The notes beneath the pieces are model-generated. The model did no database searches. It was given only the letters and a program-made list of their open reading frames with translations, and was not told the DNA's origin. From Bacteroidota bacterium (GTDB lineage: Bacteria > Bacteroidota > Bacteroidia > Flavobacteriales > Weeksellaceae), in the NCBI GenBank assembly GCA_023386965.1, contig JAEWIR010000032.1:1-64000 (forward strand): 64,000 nucleotides of DNA, read 5' to 3'. Position 1 is the first letter of the stretch; each line of letters starts with the position of its first letter. A program made the position numbers and the translations under genes. Positions 8,640-17,191 of this stretch are shown piece after piece.

Positions 8640-9224
8640 ATGAAAAATAATTCATTGAAAAAGATAACGAGGATTGCTTTGGTCTTTTGCGGCTGCGCAC
8701 TAATCGTCTCTCTCTTCGTGCCGCTGTGGTCTATTTATCTTACAGCTCCACAATATCCCGAAGGTCTGGCCATGTATCTCTGGCCCAACAAAATTACCGG
8801 TGAATACGAGATCATAAACGGTCTGAACCATTATATCGGTATGAAAACAATCCAGCCGGAGGATTTCTGGGAATTTAAGGTATTGCCCTATGCGCTGGGA
8901 TTCTTTGCCCTGCTTTGTTTTGTGGCCGCTTTTCTAAACCGTAAATTATGGCTTTATATCGCCCTGGTCCTCTTCCTCATCTTTGGCGTGGCTTTTATGG
9001 TAGATTTCTGGCTTTGGGAATACGATTACGGACATGATCTGGACCCCACGGCGCCCATCGTTGTACCCGGAATGTCTTATCAGCCTCCTTTGCTCGGCTA
9101 TAAGCAACTTCTGAACTTCGGCGCCTATTCTTACCCGAACGTTGGCGGCGGAATTATGTTTGGCGTTGCTCTAATTTTGGCTATCTTAGCCTGGGTAGAG
9201 TACCGGAAGACCCCAACAACCTGA
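8640..9224 (+). CDS. NosB-like polytopic membrane protein
   Basis: 194 residues from ATG 8640. An in-frame ATG at 8592 overlaps the nosZ stop but would place the start inside the terminator hairpin, so 8640 is preferred. Four hydrophobic membrane segments are visible (about residues 10-32, 75-95, 100-122, 165-185), with a large exported loop between the first and second. A membrane protein directly after nosZ is typical of clade II clusters, where the equivalent NosB of Wolinella succinogenes is required for N2O respiration. Sequence identity to NosB cannot be judged here; position and topology are the basis of the call. Confidence 0.55.
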   Translation: MKNNSLKKITRIALVFCGCALIVSLFVPLWSIYLTAPQYPEGLAMYLWPNKITGEYEIINGLNHYIGMKTIQPEDFWEFKVLPYALGFFALLCFVAAFLNRKLWLYIALVLFLIFGVAFMVDFWLWEYDYGHDLDPTAPIVVPGMSYQPPLLGYKQLLNFGAYSYPNVGGGIMFGVALILAILAWVEYRKTPTT

Positions 9225-9260
9225 TCTTTTTTGTTCAGTTTAACCTAAAAAATAAAAAAA

Positions 9261-9671
9261 ATGAAATTCAGCAAAACACTATTTATTGCAGCCTCAGTGC
9301 TGGCTATCATGTCCTGCCAAAAAAGTGGTCCCAAAGATATTGCTGTGGGAAAAGACCAGTGCGATAACTGCCGGATGACGATCACCGACGTGAAGTACGC
9401 TGCCCAGTTGATTACTGATAAGGGGCGTGCCTATAAATTTGATGACCTGAGCTGCATGACCATGTATGAAAGTTCGAATCCGGATAAAGCCACGAATGCA
9501 AAAACCTATGTGGTGGATTTTCCCAGCGGAGAGTTCCTGGAAAAATCACGAGCTACTTTTGTTAAAGGCGGCAGCATAAAATCCCCGATGGGCGGTAATA
9601 CTCAGGCTTTTCGTGATAAAGCGGCAGCTCAAAAGGCAGCGGCAGCCACTGGTGCAAGTTTAACTAAATAA
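9261..9671 (+). CDS. nosL: Copper chaperone lipoprotein NosL
   Basis: 136 residues. The signal peptide ends in a lipobox (IMSCQ). The NosL core contains CDNCRMTITDVKYAAQLI with a Cys pair and Met for Cu(I), then KFDDLSCMTMYE with another Cys/Met group. NosL is an outer-membrane or periplasmic Cu(I) metallochaperone that supplies the CuZ site of NosZ through NosD. It sits between the NosB-like gene and nosD, 7 bp before nosD. The C-terminal Ala/Lys-rich tail is not conserved in the family. Confidence 0.93.
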   Translation: MKFSKTLFIAASVLAIMSCQKSGPKDIAVGKDQCDNCRMTITDVKYAAQLITDKGRAYKFDDLSCMTMYESSNPDKATNAKTYVVDFPSGEFLEKSRATFVKGGSIKSPMGGNTQAFRDKAAAQKAAAATGASLTK

Positions 9672-9678
9672 TCCGTAC

Positions 9679-10905
9679 ATGCTTAGGCTGATATTTCTTC
9701 TTCTACCTGTATTTATCTTTTCAAAAACCCTGCGGGTGGGGAAAGGTGAGCGGTATCCTACTATCAGGAAGGCTGTGGCCGCTTCCGCAAGCGGGGACAG
9801 TATTTTGGTGGGCCCGGGAACCTACCGCGAGGGAAATATCAGCATCACGCATCCGCTATCGCTCATCGGCCATGGGCGGCCTGTTCTGGACGGAGAGATG
9901 AAGTATGAAATCTTGTCCTTCCGGGCAAATCATATTTTGCTGAAAGGTTTCAAAATCATCAACTCGGGTGAAGACGAAATCAAGAACATAGGCGCCGTGC
10001 GGCTTTACGACAGTCAGTACTCCACCATCGAGGACAATATTTTCGAAAATAATTATTTCGGAATTTATATCCAGCGTGGTTACAGATGTCTGATCCGGAA
10101 CAACCGGATAACGTCTGCACGTGCCAGTTCGGAGGAACGCAGCGGCGATGGGATTCATGCGTGGGTGAGTGAAGAAATATGGATTAAAAACAATTATATT
10201 CAGGGTCATAAGGACGGTATTTACCTGGAAAAAGTAATTGACTCTTACATTTACCGCAACAATTCGGTTCGGAATTTAAGGTATGGCCTCCACTTCATGT
10301 CGTCCAATGACTGCGTGTATGTAGGAAATACCTTTGATAAGAATAATGCCGGCGTAGCCGTGATGTACAGCAATAATGTTGGGATGGTGGGCAATAAGTT
10401 TATCAACAACTGGGGCGATTCCAACTACGGTTTGCTGCTGAAGGACATTAGTTTCAGCAAAATCAAAAGCAACCGCTTCCAGAATAATACGACGGCCATC
10501 TTCCTGGACGGTGCCACCAAAATTGACCTGTTCCGAAATACCTTTGAGGACAATGGCTGGGGCATGAAAATCAACTCCAACTGTATGGAAAACCGTGTGG
10601 TCAATAATAACTTCATCAACAACACTTTTGATGTAAGTACCAGCGGATCCATGACGATGAACGACTTCCGCCGCAATTACTGGGACAAATATGAAGGTTA
10701 TGATTTGGACAAAGATAAAATCGGGGATGTCCCCTTTCATCCGCTGAGCCTCTACTCGGTTCTGGTGGAAAATAACCCTTCCATCATGCTGCTGTTCAAA
10801 ACCTTTTTTGTGGATTTGCTGGACAGGACCGAAAAGGTGATTCCCAGCCTGACTCCGGAAAATTTTGTGGATGAGCAGCCTTTGATGAGAAAAGTGCAAA
10901 ACTGA
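9679..10905 (+). CDS. nosD: Copper-site maturation protein NosD (parallel beta-helix)
   Basis: 408 residues. A signal peptide (MLRLIFLLLPVFIFSKT) precedes a right-handed parallel beta-helix made of Asn-rich PbH1/CASH repeats (e.g. NNYIQGHKDGIYLEKV, NNTTAIFLDGATKI, NRVVNNNFINNTFDV), running from about residue 50 to 350. NosD is periplasmic, binds NosL and the NosFY transporter, and is needed to assemble CuZ. It lies 33 bp upstream of nosF. Confidence 0.94.
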   Translation: MLRLIFLLLPVFIFSKTLRVGKGERYPTIRKAVAASASGDSILVGPGTYREGNISITHPLSLIGHGRPVLDGEMKYEILSFRANHILLKGFKIINSGEDEIKNIGAVRLYDSQYSTIEDNIFENNYFGIYIQRGYRCLIRNNRITSARASSEERSGDGIHAWVSEEIWIKNNYIQGHKDGIYLEKVIDSYIYRNNSVRNLRYGLHFMSSNDCVYVGNTFDKNNAGVAVMYSNNVGMVGNKFINNWGDSNYGLLLKDISFSKIKSNRFQNNTTAIFLDGATKIDLFRNTFEDNGWGMKINSNCMENRVVNNNFINNTFDVSTSGSMTMNDFRRNYWDKYEGYDLDKDKIGDVPFHPLSLYSVLVENNPSIMLLFKTFFVDLLDRTEKVIPSLTPENFVDEQPLMRKVQN

Positions 10906-10938
10906 TGCAGCTGTTCCTTTTGGATTTAACTGAAAGAT

Positions 10939-11652
10939 ATGATAGAGATACAAAACCTCACTAAAAAATTCAACAGATTTACCGCACTCGAAAACCTGAA
11001 TTTATCATTTACCAACGGTAAATCAATTGCGCTTATTGGGCCTAACGGCTGCGGGAAAACTACCCTTATAAAATGCATCCTGGGACTTAATGTTATTGAA
11101 ACCGGTGACATAATGGTTGGGGGTAAAAGTGTGAAGGAAGACTTTCGATACAGAAAAGACATTGGCTATATGCCGCAGATCGGAAGGTATCCGGAGAACA
11201 TGACCATCAACCAGACCATCAGTATGATCCGTGATACCAGGACTATTCAGGAATCAGAGTTGGACACAGAACTTCTGGAAGCCTTCGAGCTCAGCAAAAT
11301 ATCTGACAAGAAGATGGGAAACCTCTCCGGAGGGACCACCCAGAAAGTGAGTGCTGTGCTGGCGTTTATGTTCGATCCTAAAATCATCATCCTGGACGAG
11401 CCTACTGCGGGACTGGACCCTCTGGCTTCTGAGATTCTCAAAAACAAGATCATCAAAGAAAGGAAGAGGGGTAAACTCATCATTATCACTTCCCACCTGC
11501 TTAGTGAACTGGATGATATCGTGAGCGAAATTGTATTTATGAATGAGGGTAGGGTAATTGTACAGCAGTCCGTGGAAGATCTGATGACTGAGCATAAATC
11601 GGAACGGATATCAGAGTCCATCATCAGCATCCTAAAAGAAATGAAAAAATGA
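10939..11652 (+). CDS. nosF: NosF, ABC transporter ATPase
   Basis: 237 residues with all ABC signatures: Walker A GPNGCGKTT (about 34-42), Q-loop YMPQIGRYP, signature LSGGTTQKVS, Walker B KIIILDEPTAGLDP and the switch His in IIITSHLL. It pairs with NosY to power copper-site maturation of NosZ. The final ATGA overlaps the nosY start by 4 bp, implying translational coupling. Confidence 0.94.
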   Translation: MIEIQNLTKKFNRFTALENLNLSFTNGKSIALIGPNGCGKTTLIKCILGLNVIETGDIMVGGKSVKEDFRYRKDIGYMPQIGRYPENMTINQTISMIRDTRTIQESELDTELLEAFELSKISDKKMGNLSGGTTQKVSAVLAFMFDPKIIILDEPTAGLDPLASEILKNKIIKERKRGKLIIITSHLLSELDDIVSEIVFMNEGRVIVQQSVEDLMTEHKSERISESIISILKEMKK

Positions 11653-12416
11653 ACAAGATCGCACGCTTCATCCTTTTTGATATCCTAAAGAACAAAACCG
11701 TTATCTTTTACACGGTCCTGCTTTTCATTATTTCCTGGTCTGTGCTGGGATTGGAAAACAACTACACAAAAGCTACTCTAAGCCTGCTGAACGTGGTACT
11801 TCTGGTTGTACCCCTTGTAAGCATTATTTTTTCAACAATTTATGTGTACAACAGCAGTCAGTTTATCGAACTGCTCCTCAGTCAGCCCGTTTCGCGGGTG
11901 AAGGTTTGGTCCAACATCTTTCTGGGCCTTTCCACTGCGCTGGTGCTGGCCTTCCTGCTGGGCTGTGGGATTCCGATCCTGCTGTACTCCAGCATACAGA
12001 CCGGCTTTTCATTAATTCTCATAGGAATATTACTTTCTGTGATCTTCACCTCGTTTGCCATGCTGGCAGCAATTGGCAGTCGGGACCGTGCCAAGGGTAT
12101 CGGAATATCCATCTTTATATGGATGTTTTTCAGCATTATTTACGACGGTATCCTGCTGATTATGATGTTTCAGTTTGCCGATTATCCTATTGAGGGCATC
12201 ATGGCCACACTGGCCGGACTTAATCCTGTAGGATTATCACGTATTTTCGTTCTACTTCAGCTTAATATTTCAGCCATGCTGGGATATTCCGGTGCGGTTT
12301 TCCAGCAGGTTTTCGGCTCCGGAGGCGGTATGGGCATTTCAATGCTTGTTCTCCTGATCTGGGCCACAATACCTTTTGTATTATCACTCATAAAGTTCAA
12401 CAGGAAAGACCTCTAG
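11649..12416 (+). CDS. nosY: NosY, ABC-2 type permease
   Basis: 255 residues with six strongly hydrophobic membrane segments, the ABC-2/NosY topology, and a YVYNSSQFIELLLSQPVSR cytoplasmic coupling region after the second helix. It forms the membrane part of NosFDY and is translationally coupled to nosF. It is the last gene before the second CRP/FNR-type box, so the operon probably ends here. Confidence 0.93.
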   Translation: MNKIARFILFDILKNKTVIFYTVLLFIISWSVLGLENNYTKATLSLLNVVLLVVPLVSIIFSTIYVYNSSQFIELLLSQPVSRVKVWSNIFLGLSTALVLAFLLGCGIPILLYSSIQTGFSLILIGILLSVIFTSFAMLAAIGSRDRAKGIGISIFIWMFFSIIYDGILLIMMFQFADYPIEGIMATLAGLNPVGLSRIFVLLQLNISAMLGYSGAVFQQVFGSGGGMGISMLVLLIWATIPFVLSLIKFNRKDL

Positions 12417-12464
12417 TCGATGAGGTGAAAGCATGATAAAGATCACGTGCTCAGCAGGATGATT

Positions 12465-12478
12465 ATGACTCCGGTCAT
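12465..12478 (+). promoter_or_regulatory. CRP/FNR-type operator upstream of the fasciclin gene
   Basis: ATGAC-TCCG-GTCAT is a perfect palindrome with N4 spacing, centred at 12471.5. The distance to the -7 element (12502) is 30.5 bp, the same as at the nos operon. Confidence 0.65.
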
Positions 12479-12501
12479 GTGAACAGCAAGAGAATTCACC
12501 G

Positions 12502-12509
12502 TAAATTTA
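12502..12509 (+). promoter_or_regulatory. Promoter -7 element of the fasciclin gene
   Basis: TAAATTTA matches TAnnTTTG with one mismatch at the last base; the predicted start is ~12513, 13 nt before the ATG. No -33 TTTG is present. Confidence 0.5.
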
Positions 12510-12525
12510 TGTAAAATTTAAGGTG

Positions 12526-13077
12526 ATGATAAAAAGTATTGCATTAGGGTTGCTCGCATTTGCAGTGATTTCCTGCGTAAAAAATGAGTCCGCAGCAACG
12601 AAAACTGAAATTTCCGGCAGTGAAATCACTGGCGCCGGGCAGGACGCCGTAAAGGATGATGTTTCCAGTCCGAATATTGTCCAGTTGGCTGCCGGAAATC
12701 CCGACTTGTCCACGCTGGTTACAGCCGTAAAGGCTGCAGGTCTTACAACTTCTCTGAGTAACGCAGGACCCTTCACTGTTTTTGCGCCATTAAACTCGGC
12801 TTTTGATAAACTGCCCGCCGGAACGGTGGAAGGGCTGCTGAAACCGGAGCAGGCAGATGACCTTTCGGATGTATTGGGCTATCATACCTACGTGGGTGTA
12901 ATTAAAGAAGAATATATGAGTGACGGACAAACCCTGGGAATGGTGAACGGAAAAAGCATAAAAATAACAATGGTGGACGGTAAACCGGTGATTAACGGCA
13001 AAGCGCGCATTGTGGGGGCGGTGCCGGCCTCCAACGGTATTGTATATGCCGTGGATGAGGTTTTACTGCCTGAATAG
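12526..13077 (+). CDS. Fasciclin (FAS1) domain lipoprotein
   Basis: 183 residues from ATG 12526 (the codon just upstream in frame is GTG). The lipobox is VISCVK; a linker of ~35 residues follows. A single FAS1 domain then begins at PDLSTLVTAVKAAGL and contains the hallmark GPFTVFAPLNSAFDKLP (H1 motif) and LGYHTYVG plus NGIVYAVDEVLLP (H2 region). FAS1 domains mediate adhesion or protein contacts and have no known reaction. Its promoter shares the nos-type CRP/FNR box, so it is probably co-induced with N2O respiration. Confidence 0.9.
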   Translation: MIKSIALGLLAFAVISCVKNESAATKTEISGSEITGAGQDAVKDDVSSPNIVQLAAGNPDLSTLVTAVKAAGLTTSLSNAGPFTVFAPLNSAFDKLPAGTVEGLLKPEQADDLSDVLGYHTYVGVIKEEYMSDGQTLGMVNGKSIKITMVDGKPVINGKARIVGAVPASNGIVYAVDEVLLPE

Positions 13078-13106
13078 ATTTTTCATAGTGTATATTTAAT
13101 GTTGTG

Positions 13107-13136
13107 GCAGCTTTCATATTTCTGAAAGCTGCTTTA
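13107..13136 (+). terminator. Bidirectional terminator after the fasciclin gene
   Basis: A perfect 10-bp stem GCAGCTTTCA / TGAAAGCTGC (13107-13116, 13123-13132) with a 6-nt loop, placed between convergent genes. Confidence 0.75.
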
Positions 13137-13152
13137 TCATTACAAGGAATTG

Positions 13153-14367
13153 CTAAGCTTCCTGTCTTTTTTTCATTGACAGGAAAATAATGAAAAGTGC
13201 AACAAATATCAGCACAGAAAAGGCCAGCAGAAAATGGTTGGCGTAGGGCACTGCTATATACTTTATTGAAAACACACCCATCATTCCCAGCATCAGTTCG
13301 TTAAGGAAAATGCCTGCCAGGAACAGTTTCAGGCCTCTGATCAGACTTTTAGAAATGTTGAAATAATTAGTGGCCAGTACCTGGCTGAGCAGGTAAGTGG
13401 CGATACACATGAGCAGTACCAGATGAAGATAGGCAATAACGACATTCCTGAAACCGAAAGCAAACTGGCTTATTGCCGGTACATTAGAAGCCAGCTGAAG
13501 CAGGATTTTAACCGCGAAGGCGAATCCTGCAAAGATCAGCACAAAACGCTGCACTGCAGACCATTTCAGGATGAGGTGTGTCCAGCTGCGCCTCACAATG
13601 CGGAAGAGCATAACTGCGCCATACGTCTGCGCCAGTGAAGCCAATATGATAAGTGCAAATACGGGCATGGAAAGTTTAAGCCACAGCACTGATAGGCCAA
13701 AGCCTATAAGGCATCCGAAAAACATGAGCCAAAAGATCAGTTTATTCTCCTTTTCGCTAATGAGTGAGCCCGCCTCTTTCAAAGAATACAGCAAAAGACC
13801 TATGCAGGCGAAAATGAAAAATCCGTTGTACTGAAAGTGCAGGAAGAAGTATTCGGAAGCCAGATAGAGGTCCTGGGTGATGTTGCCGGAACTTTTCATA
13901 TACGCCAGATTGAAAACCCCTGCCGAAGAAATTACAGCAAAGAAGAGTCCGCCCAAAAACCATTTCTTCGATGCCTCCCTCAGGTTTTTTACATCTATAA
14001 CAAAGAAGAAAGTAAATGCAAATGACGTGAGCAGTGCCACGGTAGAGGCTGCTATGGAACCCCAAAAATAGCCGCCGTAAATAAAGGTGGCAATCATGGC
14101 ATAGGAAGCGATTATGTTGATGATAATCAGAATATTGTATTTGCGTAGAGGTATTTGAGGCTGTACTTTGGAGAGATAGATGACCATCAGCACATACAGT
14201 ACATTGGTGATCCATCCGTAAAAAGCGAAATGAGAATGTGCCTCCTGCAAATGTTTCTGGTCCAGGAAGGGTAGGGAAAAGAGGATTTTATAGCGCATTA
14301 TGACGCCCAGAAGTGCTACCAGTACAAAGTTGAAAACCGAAAACTTAAGCCAGAGTGTGCGGGACAT
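13153..14367 (-). CDS. Multi-pass membrane protein, haem-copper oxidase subunit I-like
   Basis: 404 residues with about twelve hydrophobic segments. Helix 2 contains HLQEAHSHFAFYGW, a His-rich motif like those in small CcoN/NorB-related proteins of the oxidase subunit I superfamily. Other His residues in helices (FFLHFQYNGFF, AYLHLVLLMC, NHFLLAF) could be further haem or metal ligands, but the full HxN...HH copper-site pattern of true oxidases is not evident. It overlaps the upstream CRP/FNR regulator by one base (TGATG), so the two form an operon. The neighbouring nos genes suggest a role in denitrification or NO/O2 handling. Exact function unknown. Confidence 0.6.
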   Translation of the reverse strand: MSRTLWLKFSVFNFVLVALLGVIMRYKILFSLPFLDQKHLQEAHSHFAFYGWITNVLYVLMVIYLSKVQPQIPLRKYNILIIINIIASYAMIATFIYGGYFWGSIAASTVALLTSFAFTFFFVIDVKNLREASKKWFLGGLFFAVISSAGVFNLAYMKSSGNITQDLYLASEYFFLHFQYNGFFIFACIGLLLYSLKEAGSLISEKENKLIFWLMFFGCLIGFGLSVLWLKLSMPVFALIILASLAQTYGAVMLFRIVRRSWTHLILKWSAVQRFVLIFAGFAFAVKILLQLASNVPAISQFAFGFRNVVIAYLHLVLLMCIATYLLSQVLATNYFNISKSLIRGLKLFLAGIFLNELMLGMMGVFSIKYIAVPYANHFLLAFSVLIFVALFIIFLSMKKRQEA

Positions 14368-14963
14368 CAGAAGTAGATTTTATGGTTGATGAGTTCAATT
14401 TTGTTTTCCCTTTCCATTCTTTTTACGGTGCGGATGACGGTTTCAATGGCCAGCCCCGTAGAATTTGCCAGCTCCTTGCGTGTGACATCGATGATTGTTT
14501 TCTCGTGCTCTTCAATGCCGCAGCTCTTCTTATGGATTCTGAGGAAAGCGGTAATGCGTTCGCAGGGATTCTGGTGCACGATTGATTTCAGTTTGATGGT
14601 TTTGTCATAAGCTTTTTTGGCAACTTCTTTCAGGAATTCAAACTGATAATCCGGATTCTCATCCAGAAATTTCCGGAAGAGTTCCTGGCTGAAAATATAG
14701 ACAAGTGCAGTATCGCTGGCTATATTGGCGGTAGCGGGATATCTCTCGTTCAGCAGGAAGGGCGGTTCGCCCATGAACTGGTGGTCTGTCACCTTGGTAA
14801 TCAGGAATTCCTTGCCTTCGCAGTCTGTATTATAAATCTTAACCTCGCCCTCCAGCAGGTAGAATAGGGAAGAAGCCCGTTCATTTTCCCGGAAAAGGAC
14901 ATCCTTTTTTTTATAGATATGCTTCGGAATCTTATTTTTCTGGAGGATTTCTTTAGTGAACAT
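14367..14963 (-). CDS. CRP/FNR-family transcriptional regulator
   Basis: 198 residues from ATG 14963. The cyclic-nucleotide-binding-fold sensor domain spans about residues 15-120 (LFYLLEGEVKIYN, FMGEPPFLLNERYPATA). A helix-turn-helix near residues 160-190 contains TRKELANSTGLAIETVIRTVKRM. The recognition helix has the E-x3-R arrangement that in CRP and FNR contacts TGA half-sites, which fits the ATGAC/GTCAT boxes found nearby. The N-terminal cysteine cluster of FNR is absent, so direct Fe-S oxygen sensing is unlikely; a haem or NO signal remains possible. It is first in an operon with the membrane protein. Confidence 0.9.
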   Translation of the reverse strand: MFTKEILQKNKIPKHIYKKKDVLFRENERASSLFYLLEGEVKIYNTDCEGKEFLITKVTDHQFMGEPPFLLNERYPATANIASDTALVYIFSQELFRKFLDENPDYQFEFLKEVAKKAYDKTIKLKSIVHQNPCERITAFLRIHKKSCGIEEHEKTIIDVTRKELANSTGLAIETVIRTVKRMERENKIELINHKIYF

Positions 14964-14980
14964 AGGCAAAGCTTTTAGCC

Positions 14981-14988
14981 CAAATCTA
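14981..14988 (-). promoter_or_regulatory. Promoter -7 element of the CRP/FNR gene
   Basis: Minus-strand TAGATTTG matches TAnnTTTG; predicted start ~14977, 14 nt before the ATG. Confidence 0.5.
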
Positions 14989-15186
14989 CAAAAATAATGT
15001 GACTAAACAGGATGAATTTGTCTGATATAATAGTAAGGATTTGTCTTAACCGGTATTTCTTCTCACAACATAGACAATTCTTTTTTTCGCGGACAAAATG
15101 ATGCACTTAAAAAAAAAAGAATTATACAGTCTGCATTAAAAATTTATTTTATTTGATAAGTTGATTAGTAAATCTGATAATTTGCA

Positions 15187-15194
15187 TATATTTG
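15187..15194 (+). promoter_or_regulatory. Promoter -7 element for the T9SS substrate gene
   Basis: TATATTTG is a perfect TAnnTTTG, with a TTG at 15161-15163 (23-bp spacing). The ATG is 23 nt downstream of the motif. Confidence 0.6.
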
Positions 15195-15216
15195 ATAATA
15201 ACTCAAATACAGCATT

Positions 15217-16629
15217 ATGATAAAAAAACTACTTTCTTCTTTCTTCATTACCTGCTTACTTCACCCTGCATTGGGTCAGTTTAACTGGCTGCATATGAAT
15301 ACGGTATATCCTGCCACGGCGGCTAATGCAACGATCAATTACAGTATTGCGGATCAGCAGGTGGTCTGGGCCTGTCACTGGAACGACCAGGGTAAAGTGG
15401 CTTTTACCAAAACTACGGATGGTGGGGCTACCTGGCAGGCGGTTCCGAATCTGCATAATTATAGTGACCAGTTTTTTGCCGTCTCAGATTTACACGCCGT
15501 GTCTGAAGATTTAGCTTATATGGGTACCAGGTACCAGTTAAACACCGGCAAGGGCCGCCTGTACAAAACCCAGAACGGCGGACAGTCCTGGACTGTGATT
15601 AAGGAATTTCAAACAATTCTTACCTACGTTCATTTTTGGGATGCAAATACGGGAATTGTGGTCTGCTATCCGGATAATAATCCCAACGGTTCTAAAAAGA
15701 TAGAAATTTTCCGTACAGCTGATGGTGGTGCTACCTGGGTTGCCAAAGGCGGTGCGCTTCTTACTGCATCTAAACCTAACCAAATCCCCCGCTATATCCA
15801 CGATGACCTGGGAGATTCGTTTTGGTTTGGCAGCAGTGAGGGCGAGATGATCAGAACCAATGACAGGGGCGTTACCTGGACCGTTACGCAGACTCTGTAC
15901 GATTCTACCCATTATGAATTCGGAGCCAAAAGTTTAGGTCATTTTCAGATTACGGGGGCAAATTCGGCAATTTATACCAATTATAACGACGGCAAACTGT
16001 ACAAAACTACGGATGGCTTTGCCACCGAACAATATGTTGGAAATCCCGGTTTTGGGCAGCAGACTTATCTTGAAAAAATACCGAATACAGACATTCTTCT
16101 GGCTACCGGCGCTTCCTACGGACCCAACAGCTCGCGTGGTTCCAGGTACAGCACCGATGGCGGCGTAACCTGGCACCTCATCAGTAATGTAGGCAGGGCT
16201 TTCCCGAGATCCGCTGGTCTAAATATGACGATTGCTCATGGTTGGGACGGTACCGGCGGAAATGATGATTACTGGCGAATCGTAAAACTTGGCGGAGGAC
16301 TCCCTACCTCACCCGGAACCCCTGGAACCCCTGGAACGCCGGGAGCGCCAGGAACACCCGGACAACCCGGCACAGGCCCGGCCCAGCCTCCTACAACTCC
16401 GGAGGAGTTTCACTTTGGAATTTATCCTGTTCCCACGCTGGATTACCTGTATTTTAATTCCGAACGTGACCCCATAGATTTTACTGTTTGGGATTCGGCG
16501 GGCCGACTGATACTGACAGGAAACACTGTGGAAGGAAAGCTGGATGTTTCCTATTTTCAGAAGGGTGTTTACCACATCAAGGTGAGGCACGAAGGTCAGG
16601 ACTATATTAAGAAATTCATTAAAAGATAA
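15217..16629 (+). CDS. Secreted BNR/Asp-box beta-propeller protein with T9SS sorting domain
   Basis: 470 residues. The signal peptide is MIKKLLSSFFITCLLHPALG. The body is a BNR/sialidase-like propeller with repeated Asp boxes: TTDGGATW, TQNGGQSW, TADGGATW, TNDRGVTW and STDGGVTW. A collagen-like Gly-Thr-Pro linker (about residues 365-390) precedes a C-terminal type A sorting domain (FGIYPVPTLDYLYF ... GVYHIKV ... YIKKFIKR), which targets proteins to the type IX secretion system and the cell surface. No sialidase catalytic set is evident, so the role is probably binding or adhesion. Confidence 0.88.
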   Translation: MIKKLLSSFFITCLLHPALGQFNWLHMNTVYPATAANATINYSIADQQVVWACHWNDQGKVAFTKTTDGGATWQAVPNLHNYSDQFFAVSDLHAVSEDLAYMGTRYQLNTGKGRLYKTQNGGQSWTVIKEFQTILTYVHFWDANTGIVVCYPDNNPNGSKKIEIFRTADGGATWVAKGGALLTASKPNQIPRYIHDDLGDSFWFGSSEGEMIRTNDRGVTWTVTQTLYDSTHYEFGAKSLGHFQITGANSAIYTNYNDGKLYKTTDGFATEQYVGNPGFGQQTYLEKIPNTDILLATGASYGPNSSRGSRYSTDGGVTWHLISNVGRAFPRSAGLNMTIAHGWDGTGGNDDYWRIVKLGGGLPTSPGTPGTPGTPGAPGTPGQPGTGPAQPPTTPEEFHFGIYPVPTLDYLYFNSERDPIDFTVWDSAGRLILTGNTVEGKLDVSYFQKGVYHIKVRHEGQDYIKKFIKR

Positions 16630-16710
16630 AAACGAAGTGTAAGCAGAAAAGTTTAAGCTCAAATCATAATCTGTTTTTTGGAAGAGATTTTTTTTGTGTC
16701 ACAATGCCGT

Positions 16711-17190
16711 TTACTTTGGGTCGGTTCCTTTCACACCGTCCTGTATTGCTTCCATTAAAATTTCACTATTGATATCCTGAAGTTTTTTGAATTTAATGCA
16801 GTATCCGGTTACGGTGGCCTTGCCAATGGTGCCTGAGTAGGTGCCGGGCAGGTATTTTTTATCCTTCAAACCCATAATATAGACTGAAATCCCGGTAGAA
16901 TTGGTGCTGAGACCAATCTGAAAGAATTCTTTCTCTTTCCCGTCTGCATACTTTATCGTTTGCGAGCCATATCCAATCTGAGCATTGGCGACAACTTTTC
17001 TGTTTTCGTCCCTGCCGTCAAAAAAGCACAGTTTTGCGTCAGGCATTAGCTTTTGAATTTCTGCGTGCAGCATTTCCACGTCGCGGCGTTTCAATTCCGG
17101 CTGGCTTTCTATGAAATCCTTAATCTGTGTATTCAAATCTATCGGAAATAATTTAGATTTCTTGTTGCAGGTAATTACTTCTCTTACCAT
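16711..17190 (-). CDS. DUF1801/YdhG-type protein
   Basis: 159 residues from ATG 17190. This start is preferred to an upstream one at 17247 because it lies 1 nt after the stop of the preceding gene, whereas the longer form would overlap that gene by 56 bp. The pattern resembles DUF1801: DFIESQPELKRRDVEMLHAE, then KLMPDAK, a Gly-Tyr core (IGYGSQTIKY), an ISVYIMGL strand and a C-terminal IKFKKLQDIN ... LMEAI. These small proteins share a fold with the iron chaperone frataxin family, but their function is unknown. Confidence 0.68.
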   Translation of the reverse strand: MVREVITCNKKSKLFPIDLNTQIKDFIESQPELKRRDVEMLHAEIQKLMPDAKLCFFDGRDENRKVVANAQIGYGSQTIKYADGKEKEFFQIGLSTNSTGISVYIMGLKDKKYLPGTYSGTIGKATVTGYCIKFKKLQDINSEILMEAIQDGVKGTDPK

Positions 17191-17191
17191 T

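Noticed and set aside
15009..15027. Third CRP/FNR box upstream of the regulator gene itself
   Set aside because: The spacing to its -7 element would be right (centre 15018.5) but only one half-site (TTCAT) resembles the motif; the other half does not match.
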